Source of the DNA: Trochalopteron elliotii | Lineage: Eukaryota; Chordata; Aves; Passeriformes; Leiothrichidae | Assembly: GCA_024734555.1 (NCBI GenBank) | Contig: JANPWX010000219.1 | Coordinates: forward strand, 934,154-998,153 | Direction: 5' to 3' | Length of the DNA: 64,000 nucleotides | In this document: piece after piece, positions 50,597-59,757 of the stretch | Numbering within the stretch: position 1 is the stretch's first letter | How the letters are laid out: every line of letters begins with the position of its first letter | The notes under the pieces: generated by a model | Seen by the model: the letters and a program-made list of their open reading frames with translations, nothing else | The model's database searches: none | Told to the model about the DNA's origin: nothing | Translations under genes and position numbers: made by a program

Positions 50597-52289
50597 GAGA
50601 CAACTAAGTTCTAAGGTAAATGGAAATTTAATTTTGTTTAAAAAAGAAAAGTCATGATCAACGAAGTAAAGTGGCATATATTAAATACAGGTTGTTTGTG
50701 TGGTTTCCTTTCCAGTGAAAGGGAGAACACAGAGTGAGAAATCAGTTTTGGCCTAAATACCCAGAGCACTGGAAACCATCGTGTTTTCAGAGCTCTGCCC
50801 AAATTGAAATGGAACAACTCCTGCCAAAATTGCATCTAGAATCATTTATTCTCTTGATCCAACCATTTTCCTCAGTAACCTGCTACATTTCTCAGAGTGC
50901 TACATTGAGGACATGAAAAAATGATACTTTGATGCTGCTGAAGACAGTTTCAGAAACAAAATTTTCCGATTAAAAAATGTTACAAAAGCAATTTGTAACT
51001 GTTGCAGAAGACATATGTGGCTGCACAGGCACACACACCCCTACAAATACTTTATAAACCAAGAAGATTTATAGTCATTACTCTCTACTACCATTCTGGA
51101 TCAGGAACACCTCAGTATTGCCTGCAGTTCTAGGAAAAAAAAAAAAGTTCCTTTTATGAATTCAGAATTTATTCTGCAGCGTCAAAAATGTCAAATTGTA
51201 CTGCCTCTTACTTTAATTCCACGCTAACTATTCAGTCTCCTCCCGAAGCATCCAAGATGCAGAAAAAGGAGGCAACTGCAGGCTCTCCCAGAAACATTCC
51301 CATGCAGCAGAGCTGTTTATATACTGATGAATCAATATAGCATCACTACACTATTTCACCAGCATTTATCACGTTTCTTTCTATGGCATATAAAACCACA
51401 CCAAAATAACCTCTCCCATAGAGCAGTTGCTCTCTTATTTACTGCACGGTTCCAGCCAGATCTAGCTAAACCAGGACTCCAATGTCACAGCAAAACGGGA
51501 TGCTGAACTGCCTGCCAGAGCGGGCCAGGAATGCACCCAGAAAGGACAGCAATTAGCACATCTAAAATAACCATTTCTACAACAGGCAGCTCAAAAGCTC
51601 AGATATCTTTTCATCTCAACTCGCACCGGTTACCAGCCACAAACACATGACTACAGGAGAGAATCCTGCAGCGCTTTACAATCCAGATGACCCTCTGCCA
51701 CTTATTCTTGACTTCTTCATTGAAAACACCGTTTCCGTTTCATCTCCCCCTCCTCCCGAGCACAGATTTGTCCCGAGGTGTGTCCTGTCCCACCACTCAG
51801 GGAAGAGCCGCCCCACAGGCTCCTGTCGGCGGGTACCAGCCCCCCCAGACCCAGCAGGTTTGCTCCACGCTCCACCATCAAACATGGCTGCAACCGTGTC
51901 CTCTTTGTGATTGAATATGTGGAACGGCTCTCCTGCCTTCCCAGACTTCTTTTATCTCCCTTCCCTTATTCCTTCTCATCAGCAAGGGACCATTTCACAT
52001 GGCTGTTGCCCACTTCTCATTCCTTTTAACAGTCCGATATTTTCCATTAACGTTCACCGTAAACCAAATGCATTTATACTTTCCAGGTTCTCCTCAAAAG
52101 CATCAAGGAGCTTTATACATTGAAACCCTCTGCACCATTAAAACCCGCTTTTATTTACACACAATACAAAACTCTCCTCGTAAAAATCTCCCGTCCTTCA
52201 GATCCAGCGTGAAGAGAAGCCCCTTCACAGCCGCAACGGGAAATTTTATCATCTGGCTTTTCTTCCCTGCAGCTCCCTCTCCTGAAACC

Positions 52290-52787
52290 GGACCCCCTGT
52301 CCGTAGATCCACCTCGGAGCCTCCCGCAGCAGCCACACACAAAACCCACCCCACGCTCCGCTGCGAGCCTCCCTCCGCTCGCCAGCCGCCGCCGCTTTTT
52401 TTGTGCTATGGAGCTTTTTCAAAAATAAAATTAATTCCTTCAGCAAAATTAAATCAAACTCCTGAACCTCCGCTGGGATTTCCCTGCAGAGGCTGCACAT
52501 GAAACTTTCCGGGGCCGGGGAGGACCCTCGGGCTGAGCTGCGCCGAGGCGCCGGCAAGGAGCGGAGCCGGCTCTCCACACCGGCCCCAGGCACGGACCGT
52601 TATGCCCCGCTGCGGCTCCCGCAGCCCCGCTCTCCCCCCGCGCCCACACTCACCCACAGCTCCGTGCCCCAGCTCATGGCTCCGCCGGCGCTGAGGGGGC
52701 GGGCGGGCGGCGCTGGGGGTGTCGCTGTCCCCTGGCTGTGTCTGCTCGCCCTCGAGGAGGGCCGTGCCCGGCGGTGCGAGCGGAGCG
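52290..52787 (-). promoter_or_regulatory. FNBP1: FNBP1 CpG island and core promoter region
   Basis: CpG-rich sequence surrounds coding exon 1 and continues into the N gap. Upstream of the start codon on the FNBP1 strand, 52695-52710 reads GGGGGCGGGCGGGCGG on the plus strand, a cluster of SP1/KLF-type GC boxes. No TATA box is seen at a suitable position. The transcription start cannot be fixed from sequence; it lies either between 52678 and 52787 or inside the gap. The left edge of the island is approximate. Confidence 0.75.
52654..52677 (-). CDS. FNBP1: FNBP1 coding exon 1 (residues 1-8)
   Basis: Read on the minus strand, the ATG is at 52677-52675 and the exon encodes MSWGTELW, the invariant N-terminus of the FNBP1/FNBP1L group. 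It ends in TGG followed directly by a strong GTGAGT donor (intron phase 0). The start context is GCC before ATG with A at +4, so it has the important purine at -3. The exon sits in a CpG-rich segment with an SP1/KLF-type GC box about 20 bases upstream, as expected for a housekeeping promoter. The first helix of the F-BAR domain begins here. The 5' UTR extends to higher coordinates, possibly into the N gap at 52788. Confidence 0.95.
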
Positions 52788-53132
52788 NNNNNNNNNNNNN
52801 NNNNNNNNNNNNNNNNNNNNNNNNNNNNNNNNNNNNNNNNNNNNNNNNNNNNNNNNNNNNNNNNNNNNNNNNNNNNNNNNNNNNNNNNNNNNNNNNNNNN
52901 NNNNNNNNNNNNNNNNNNNNNNNNNNNNNNNNNNNNNNNNNNNNNNNNNNNNNNNNNNNNNNNNNNNNNNNNNNNNNNNNNNNNNNNNNNNNNNNNNNNN
53001 NNNNNNNNNNNNNNNNNNNNNNNNNNNNNNNNNNNNNNNNNNNNNNNNNNNNNNNNNNNNNNNNNNNNNNNNNNNNNNNNNNNNNNNNNNNNNNNNNNNN
53101 NNNNNNNNNNNNNNNNNNNNNNNNNNNNNNNN
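52788..53132. other. Assembly gap (345 N)
   Basis: A run of N interrupts the sequence just upstream of FNBP1 exon 1. It is flanked by GC-rich island on the left and a G-rich minisatellite on the right, the usual setting for sequencing or assembly failure. The N count may not equal the true length. Reading frames that cross it are artefacts. Confidence 0.99.
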
Positions 53133-53322
53133 GGGATCGGGGGGGAGAAGAGAGTCAGTGGGGAACGGGGATCCGCAGGGAAAAGGGGATCGGGGGGTAG
53201 CGGGGTCAGTGGGGAAGGGAGATCAATGAGGAACACGGGTCTGTGGGGAATGGGTGTCACTGGGGAACGGGCAGCAATGGAGGAGCAGGGGTCCATTGAA
53301 AGAGGAGTCGCTAAGGAATAGG
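53133..53322. repeat. Degenerate G-rich minisatellite, unit about 16-18 bases
   Basis: Successive units read like GTCAGTGGGGAACGGG, GTCAGTGGGGAAGGGA, GTCTGTGGGGAATGGG, TGTCACTGGGGAACGGG and then more diverged forms to about 53320. Homogeneity is highest next to the N gap and decays away from it, which suggests that the gap hides the core of the array. The many GGG/GGGG runs could form G-quadruplexes. The array lies upstream of the FNBP1 start codon. Confidence 0.8.
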
Positions 53323-53344
53323 AGAGGAGGTTTTCCCCATCCTG

Positions 53345-53535
53345 GTCACAGAATCATCAGCACTGGCACAGGTTGCCCAGAGAAGTGGATGCTCCAACCC
53401 TGGAAACATTCAAGGCCAGGTTGGACAGGGCTCCGAGCAATTTGGTACGGTTGAAGAGGTCCTTTCTCATTGCAGGGGGTTGGACTGGATGGCCTTTAGA
53501 GGTCTCTTCCAACCCTAACTATAGTATGATTCTGT
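53345..53535 (+). repeat. CR1 LINE 3' fragment, plus orientation
   Basis: Contains GGCACAGGTTGCCCAGAGAA, TCAAGGCCAGGTTGGACAGG, CAGGGGGTTGGACTGGATGG and GGTCTCTTCCAACCCTAAC, ending in ATGATTCTGTG, the canonical CR1 tail octamer region. It is one of the better preserved copies in the window. Confidence 0.95.
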
Positions 53536-53555
53536 GCTTTCTAAAACTTACACGA

Positions 53556-53695
53556 GTTTTAGATGTCCCTTTGCTGGATACACTCCAGGACCTCAATGTC
53601 CTTTTCCAAGTGAGGGACTCAAAATTGAATGCAGTATTTGAGGTGCCTCACCTGTGCTGAGGTGGGGATCCCAGCCCCACCCACCCTCAGGTGCC
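53556..53695 (-). repeat. CR1 LINE internal fragment, minus orientation
   Basis: Plus-strand text resembles GATACACTCCAGGACCTCAA, TGTCCTTTTCCAAGTGAGGG, AATTGAATGCAGTATTTGAGG and TGCCTCACCTGTGCTGAGG, which is the reverse complement of the CR1 coding 3' region. It abuts a plus-oriented CR1 on each side, so the neighbourhood is a nested or serial insertion site. Confidence 0.75.
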
Positions 53696-53851
53696 CTTCC
53701 CTGCCTCTTACACCCTCCCCCCGAGCCAGGTGAGGCTGGTTTTGAAGCAAATGTTCCTGTTTTGATCATTTGTAAAGAAGGAGAGGGTCCTAGAAATGAA
53801 GAGAACCCACAGCCTTATAACTCGGAACCCTTGAAGCTGTGTCATATGTGG

Positions 53852-54066
53852 TTTGGGTTAGACATCATGAGGAATTTCTTCATTGAATGAGTGTTTAAAT
53901 ATTGTTAGGGCTGCCCAGGGAGGTGGTGGAGTCACCATCCCTGGAGGTGTTCAAGAAAAAATTGGATGTGGCACTCAGTGCCATGGTCTGGCTGACAGGG
54001 TAGGGATTGGTCACAGGTTGGACTCAACGACCTCAGAGGTCTTTTCCAACTGAATTAATTCTGTGA
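53852..54066 (+). repeat. CR1 LINE 3' fragment, plus orientation
   Basis: Contains AGGGCTGCCCAGGGAGGTGG, TGGAGTCACCATCCCTGGAG, GGCACTCAGTGCCATGGTCT and CTCAGAGGTCTTTTCCAACT, ending AATTCTGTGA. This belongs to the same subfamily as the copy at 7592, in the opposite orientation. Confidence 0.95.
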
Positions 54067-56260
54067 ACTCACTGCAAGGGCTGGCTTCTAACTCAGCTAA
54101 GCAGTATATACATCCCTCACCCCCAAAATAACCCAAATCCAAGAATATTAAATCCACCATCTGTCACCAAAATGCTCAACAAGCAAGTAGGAAAATAACC
54201 AAATTATCTGCCTTTGCATAAATGTGGGTTATCGTAGCAATTACACAGGCCTTGCAGAAAATGGCTCATTTCCTTGCCAGAAAGATATTTATTTTGTGAT
54301 CCTCTTCCTCTGTGTCGTTTATTTGAGCTGTGTCACTTAATCTCATTTTGCATTTCTGCTTTTCAGCTACAACAAATGTAGAAAGAGCTTTAGACTGATA
54401 TATTTATTGCTGTTATCTATTCATGAGAGATTTTTGTAGGGGGGATAAAAAGAAGGAAGCATATTAATTCACCTGAGGTAAAAAGCTTTGGCTCATAAAG
54501 GGTGGGGATGCTTTTGATGTGAGAAGATAAAAATTGACCAGCTGCTACAACAAGCATTATCTCCCCTAGATTAATGCACTTCTTCCACTGGTGCTTGGCT
54601 GTTACCCTACATGAGGAAGAAAAACACATTAAGCAATTCCAACATTTTGAACAACAGTGAAGACAAATGTTATGTTAATAACAGAACTGCATTTATTTTT
54701 ATCCAAGTTCCATTGATTTGAACATGAGAGGAGAGTGCTGCTCCTCACACAGCTGTCTTTGAAGAGAGACACAACAGGCAGTGCTTTTGTTCATCATTAG
54801 AAGTTATTACTTTAAAGGGCTGACTTCATAACAACTAAGAGACACCCTGTTTAGCTCATTTTAGAATATTCTTCCTTCTACTGCCAACATATTTGAATAT
54901 CCAAGCCTGCCCTGCTGCCTGAAGCACAACCACAGTCTTCCAAGGTCCTGTACTTCCACAGGCTCCCAGACCACCATCTTCAGCTCTACATCCACCCAGG
55001 ACACATTGCAAAACCAGACAACACAGTTGCATCACGACTTTTTGAGAACTTAACCCATAAATACTGACAGAAAAAGAATGTACAGAAACAGAGAGCAGCA
55101 CTGGTATCATCTAAGTGTGGAATTTCCTTTTGCACAAAGAGCTGGGAGGGGAACAGGGCAAACCTGTTACACCAGCACGGGCAGGGAAACCTGTCCACAC
55201 TGAGAGATAGAAATGCTCCACCAGTTCCAGGGAGATAAAGGCCAGAAATACAAGTTTTGTATTATGATGGTACATTAGAATAAACCATGCCAAAAAAACT
55301 ATTACAAGTTGTCAAAATTTCTGTGGACAGAGGCTCAAGAAAAAAAACTAAAAAAACAATGAATTCTAGATGTTTCAAGAACAGGATTTTCCCCTGTTTT
55401 TGACTGCCTTTATTGTTTAGCCTGAGACTCTCCAAGGTAGGGACTGCCACTTACATTATTACTTTCAGTTGTGCAGTGCCCAAAACAACAGGGCCTGCAG
55501 CTTGGCTAGTCCCTAATTACTAATGTAATTAGCAATGACAGGAGCATTAAGAGCCGTTTATGCCAAAGTTGATGCCGGAAAGCTCACTAAGTTCCAGCCT
55601 CAAAATTACACTTAGAAGTTACATTATCTAGCACTTCTCCACTCAACACAATCCATATCTGAGCAACAGAAGCTGGGTAGGAATTTTCCCTCAGCCAGGC
55701 TGAGAACAAGACCATGCAGATCTGTTATCCAGATATGGGCCTATTCCTGTAAATTCTCTGTTTATCTCCCCTGTTGTTATGATTCAGAACACTCCCAGAT
55801 TCAGCTCCAAAACCCAAATAGAAGCGATTCCATTTTTAGAAAGCCAGGACTTTGTTTAAGAAACCCCAATCCCCCTTGAAAACAGCCAGATTCATTGCTA
55901 AGTGATTGAGAAACTATATGAAGTAGATAAAATAAATCCCTAAACTACAATTCAATCTAAACCTTTTTACTCTGTGTTTGTTTACTTATGCAAAGCAAGA
56001 AAAATCACAACTCTGAGTGCATGAACAAGCACTTCCAGGATATAGCAGGAAGAGGACATACTGTCCCCCCCAGAGTTATCACCCTTACAGCTGCTTCCCT
56101 TTGATTTTACAATTCCACCCGAATTATCCACGTCCAAGATAAGGAACTTGGATGTTGCTTGTAACCTCTCATACACTGGGACTGAAACAGCACCGGGAAA
56201 GGAAAAGGACACACCTTTCCTAGAGGCCATCATCATCATCATCATCACAGCTGTTTCCTC
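54067..56260. other. Intergenic stretch between FNBP1 and GPR107, nothing recognised
   Basis: AT-rich unique-looking sequence with no splice-supported exon on either strand. A small perfect hairpin (8-base arms, CTAATTAC and GTAATTAG) lies at 55513-55532 and an ATC microsatellite at 56228-56250. Confidence 0.6.
56228..56250. repeat. (ATC)n microsatellite
   Basis: About six to seven consecutive ATC units, short enough to be stable or mildly polymorphic. Confidence 0.9.
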
Positions 56261-56283
56261 TCTGCTGTTACAACACTACACAG

Positions 56284-56950
56284 ATCACTCACACACAACA
56301 GGGGACCTCGGTGCCCTTTAATGCCTCATCAAGGCCCAGAGGGGCCCGATCAAAACCTGATAAACCTTAATGGCCCTGCCCAGCCTCACCTGGGGCCTCT
56401 GCCCACACCCTTCTGCCATGGATCCAGGGGCTTCATTTAAGCTCCGGGCTGAAAGCCCAGTTGCTTTGCCCCGTGTTTTAGGGGGTCCCAGTTCCAGCTC
56501 AGGCTGTGTGTGGCGGTAGGTCCTGTTGATATGGAGCCTAGCTCACATCTGACCTTATCTTAGACTTGCCTTGTCCCTGTGGACCTGTCCAGCCATCATC
56601 AGACCGTGACTGACCTTGGTTCCCATCACCCAAACTGCAGATGGATTCCCAAGTCAGCCTTGTCTCATTGCTGTGAACTCAGCAGATCACCCCGATTTTG
56701 GCAGCTTCCAGCTTTGACCCCTGGGCCTGCTCTTCTCTCTTTCCCCCTGGACTGTGGGACTGGATCCTGAGTGGCTCCTGCTCTGGGTCTGTGTTATCTT
56801 GCTCACCTCCCCACCCCACGCCTGTACACTGGCTCACAAAATATTTTAATAAAATGGCAACCTGCTTCATTCTGTGCTGAGCTGTACCTGCAGACTGTTC
56901 CTCCATCGTGATTTTCTGACACTGCTGACACCTTCCATCCAACCTCGACA
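56284..56950. repeat. Probable interspersed repeat, possibly a solitary LTR; identity uncertain
   Basis: A GC-richer block with sharp contrast to its AT-rich flanks. It opens near GGGGACCTCGGTGCCC, has a TTTAAG box near 56437, a pyrimidine-rich middle, and an AATAAA near 56850 shortly before its end. That order (TATA-like box, then a polyadenylation signal) is what one expects of an LTR or an exapted promoter, but I cannot name the family and see no flanking retroviral genes. Boundaries and target-site duplications could not be fixed. Confidence 0.3.
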
Positions 56951-59160
56951 GCTGTCCATGATATACTTAAAAAAAACCAGACTGTGATTTTTACATTAGA
57001 TTAATCTGTGATTAAACATTAATTGAATGCTTAATTACAATTAAGAAGTAAAGAAAAAAGATATCCAGGCTAAGAATAACTGCTTGTACTGGGAACAGCA
57101 GACTTACAGCAAATTGATCTTGTGTGGAAGCTACAATGAAACAAATTGATGTCACAATGAGAGTTATTGTTACAGCTTATTAATGACAGTCAGAAGCTGC
57201 TTTATATCTTGACAGAGATGTAAATTTAAGTACAGACACCTTTTAACGTACAAATTCTTAGAAAAATGCATAGCCAAAGAAAGTAAACATAGTATAAATT
57301 CTATTTTTTGTTCATTTTGTACAGGTAATTGGGGAACTTACAGTTAGTACAATATCCTAATAGTTGGTGAAGAAACATCAGGAAAAAAAATCTTCAGAAA
57401 ATTTCCATTATCTTGCATAAAAATCCCTGATTTCTAGGAATCATCCTCAGACTAAGGATGATTATTCTTTTTAAGGAAGGTTCTGAAGGGAGCTCCTGAA
57501 GGCAGCATCCTCAGACTAAAAAAGGCTTTGCAGCTGAACCAAATCCCAGAACTATAGGGGAAATTCTTGACCACTCAAGCAGTCAAAGTGTGCCTGATAC
57601 TTGTTAGTGGAACAAGGCACGACAGCCTGTGCTACAGCTGTGGTTGCAAACAGCTGTTTCTCAGGAGCCAAAACTCCCCAGGTTTCCCAAGTAGTCCGTG
57701 CACAGGGATTATAATAATTGCAATCTTTAAAAAAAAAACCCAAAAACCCCCAGCAACCCCTCACTCCCCGCCTAATTTCAAGAAAATATCTAACCGGGGT
57801 TTTTTAGAATAAATCATCCGATGCTTGTAGGTCCGTGGGGTTTTTGCAACCTGTGTTTAAGCTCCGTGCGGTGCAAGGGCTGATGCTGCCAGGACATCTA
57901 GTGGCACACAAATGTACTGCCAGGGAAAGAACATTACCAGATAAACAGATTTTTTTTTTTTTTTTTTCATGCTTCCAGATAGTTCCTGGTATCTGTCCAG
58001 GTTTCTTTGGCTGTTGGTGAGATTTCTCTGTTTGTTTTTTTGCCTAAGAATATACAAGGGGGAAATGAAATTGTGAGAAAGAATCTACAGGAACATCTGA
58101 ATCATCTCTCTAAATAAAGATGGGACATACTACACAATCTTGATAAAATAAAGGTCAAGGCCATTGATTTTTCTCTCCTTTTTCACCCTCACTAGCCTAG
58201 TCCAGTCCAGTTGTTTTTCTGTCTCTAGACAACAGAACTTACACAGCTGTTACTCCACACACTGAAAGGGAAAAATCAGAATATCTGAGTGTTGGGAGCT
58301 GAAAGCACAGGGCTCCCCACTGAAAAATTAGGTTTATTGACATTGATGGCTTCCCACTGCACAGTGTTTCAAATTTGTGGTTTTTAGCAGCGTGTCAACC
58401 AAAAAGCCATTTTAATTGCCCCTATGTTCACTTTGCTTCTTGTGTTACTCTCATTTTGAGCAACAAGTAATGGAAACCAGGCCCAATCTGCTTTTTGTTT
58501 TACTTGTAAATGTGACCACAACTACTAGTTTAAATTGGTGCAAAATAGTTTAAATACGTGCAAAACTAATCCTGTAAAGAAGCAAAAATCCCTTTGTTTG
58601 TCACATATTTTTCTGGCCATATTCAAAATCAATACTTTAACCCTGGCTTTAAATAGAAAAGCAATTTTCCTGTTGTTTGGACTACCTGATGTTCAGACGT
58701 CTGCTGTTGCCATAGCTCCCAGGAAGAAGCTGGAACTTGCTGGTAGATCCACGGCTGAGCTGGAAACAACCACTTCACCCCTCCCTGTAAACAACCATCC
58801 CACATCTCCCTGTGGACGATGCTGCAGGGCTGAGGTAGGAAGAGCTTCAGTCTTTTTTTGGGGTTTTTTTCTTGGCGCCACCCCACAGAGGCCGGTCTGG
58901 GGGAGGCTCAGGGGGTTCCTTTTGGCCAGTGCCCCACTCTGAGCCCCATAGCCATGGGGAGACCCACCACCCAGGGGGGGACCCCACTGCCAAGGGGGTC
59001 CCAGGGCTGAGGAGGGACCCACCACAGGGCCTGGCTGCTGCCATGGTCCTCATTGAGGAGCCCGATCCAACCTGGGGGGCATCGTGGGGAGCAGCCTGTG
59101 GGCAGGGGCGACCCAGCAGAGCCCAGAAGGGCCTCAGGGGGAGAGAAAAGGGCAGGGAAG
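56951..59160. other. Intergenic stretch, nothing coding recognised
   Basis: AT-rich to about 58.8 kb, including a T-run near 57951-57967 and a 14-base direct repeat (CATCCTCAGACTAA) at 57442 and 57506. From about 58,860 the sequence becomes GC-rich with G- and C-runs. The long open frames there are a composition effect and continue into the CR1 that follows. Confidence 0.6.
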
Positions 59161-59520
59161 CGCCTTCCCCATGGGGAAAGGCTGAGGGAGCTGGGGCTGT
59201 TCAGCCTGGAGAAGGTTGTGTGGAGACATCAGAGCACCTTCCAGGATCTGGAGGGGCTACAGACGCCGGAGAGGGGCTCTTCGGTAGGAGTTGCAGGGAC
59301 AGGACAAGGGGAAGCGGGTTCAAACAGAAAGAGGGAAAATTCAGGATGAATATTGGGAGGAAATTCTTCCCTGGCAGGGTGATGAGGCACAGGTCGCTCA
59401 GAGAAGGTGTGGCTGCTCCCCGGGAAGTGTTCAAGGCCGGGTTGGACGGGTTTTGGGGCACCCTGGTGCGGCGGGAGGTGTCCCTGCCCGGGCAGGGGGT
59501 GGCACTGGCTGACCCCTGAG
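59161..59520 (+). repeat. CR1 LINE 3' fragment, longest copy in the window, just upstream of GPR107
   Basis: Contains GGGAAAGGCTGAGGGAGCTG, GGGCTGTTCAGCCTGGAGAA, AATATTGGGAGGAAATTCTT, TCAAGGCCGGGTTGGACGGG and GTCCCTGCCCGGGCAGGGGG. It is about 360 bases, 5'-truncated and lacks the terminal octamers. Its CpG content is high for a CR1, presumably because it sits at the edge of an unmethylated island. It ends about 60 bases before the first GPR107 E-box. Confidence 0.93.
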
Positions 59521-59554
59521 CTCCCCCCCATCCCCAACCCCTCCATGACTCCCT

Positions 59555-59661
59555 GACAGGACCCGGCCCCGCCCACCGCCGTCACGTGACGCACCCCCGC
59601 CCGACACGTGACTGGCCTGACCCGGAAGTGGCGCGCGGGGGACGCTGACGCTGGAACAAAG
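59555..59661 (+). promoter_or_regulatory. GPR107: GPR107 proximal promoter with two E-boxes, GC boxes, ETS and YY1 sites
   Basis: The 100 bases before the start codon hold CCCGCCCACC and CCCCCGCCCG (GC boxes), GTCACGTGAC at 59581-59590, a second CACGTG at 59605-59610, and CCGGAAGTG at 59622-59630 (ETS/GABPA core). AAGATGGCGGC at 59659-59669 is a YY1-type initiator-proximal motif that includes the start codon. GTCACGTGAC is the palindromic CLEAR consensus bound by TFEB/TFE3 and also suits USF. There is no TATA box. The combination is typical of a ubiquitously expressed CpG-island gene with a short 5' UTR. Binding is inferred from motif matches only. Confidence 0.75.
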
Positions 59662-59757
59662 ATGGCGGCCCGCGGCGCTGGGGCCGTGCTGGGGCTGCTG
59701 CTGCTGCTGCTCCGCGCGGGCCCGGCCCGCGCCCGCGTCCATCACCTCACCCTCAAA
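59662..59757 (+). CDS. GPR107: GPR107 coding exon 1 (residues 1-32: signal peptide and start of lumenal domain)
   Basis: The ATG at 59662 has a good context (A at -3, G at +4) and starts MAARGAGAVLGLLLLLLRAG, then PARARVHHLTLK, ending in AAA before a GTAAGG donor (phase 0). The leucine run with an ARA cleavage motif (residues 22-24) is a classical signal peptide. RVHHLTLK matches the human GPR107 RVHHLALK that precedes DDVRHKV. Family knowledge: GPR107 is a seven-pass GOST-family membrane protein of the trans-Golgi network and endosomes, implicated in receptor traffic. The related GPR108 is less likely given this motif and FNBP1 next door. An in-frame GTG at 59608 opens the frame further, but no upstream ATG does. 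Confidence 0.9.
59693..59712 (+). repeat. GPR107: CTG trinucleotide run within the GPR107 signal peptide
   Basis: Consecutive CTG codons encode the leucine core of the signal peptide. A run of this kind may vary in copy number without breaking the frame. Confidence 0.8.

Noticed and set aside
51999..52502. 167-codon plus-strand open frame antisense to the FNBP1 promoter
   Set aside because: No recognisable domain, low-complexity Pro/Ser tail, and no splice or polyadenylation support. It lies in a GC-rich island where stop codons are scarce.
52454..53321. Long open frames of 163-280 codons around 52.5-53.3 kb
   Set aside because: They cross 345 N and owe their length to the gap and to the G-rich minisatellite.
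57442..57519. 14-base direct repeat CATCCTCAGACTAA, 64 bases apart
   Set aside because: The intervening 50 bases are not duplicated, and there is no element structure.
58872..59519. 215-codon plus-strand open frame before GPR107
   Set aside because: It has a non-ATG start, and its second half is a CR1 3' end. The rest is GC-rich composition with no known domain.
59608..59661. N-terminal extension of GPR107 from an in-frame GTG
   Set aside because: The extension overlaps promoter motifs, is not needed for a good signal peptide, and the ATG at 59662 has a strong context.
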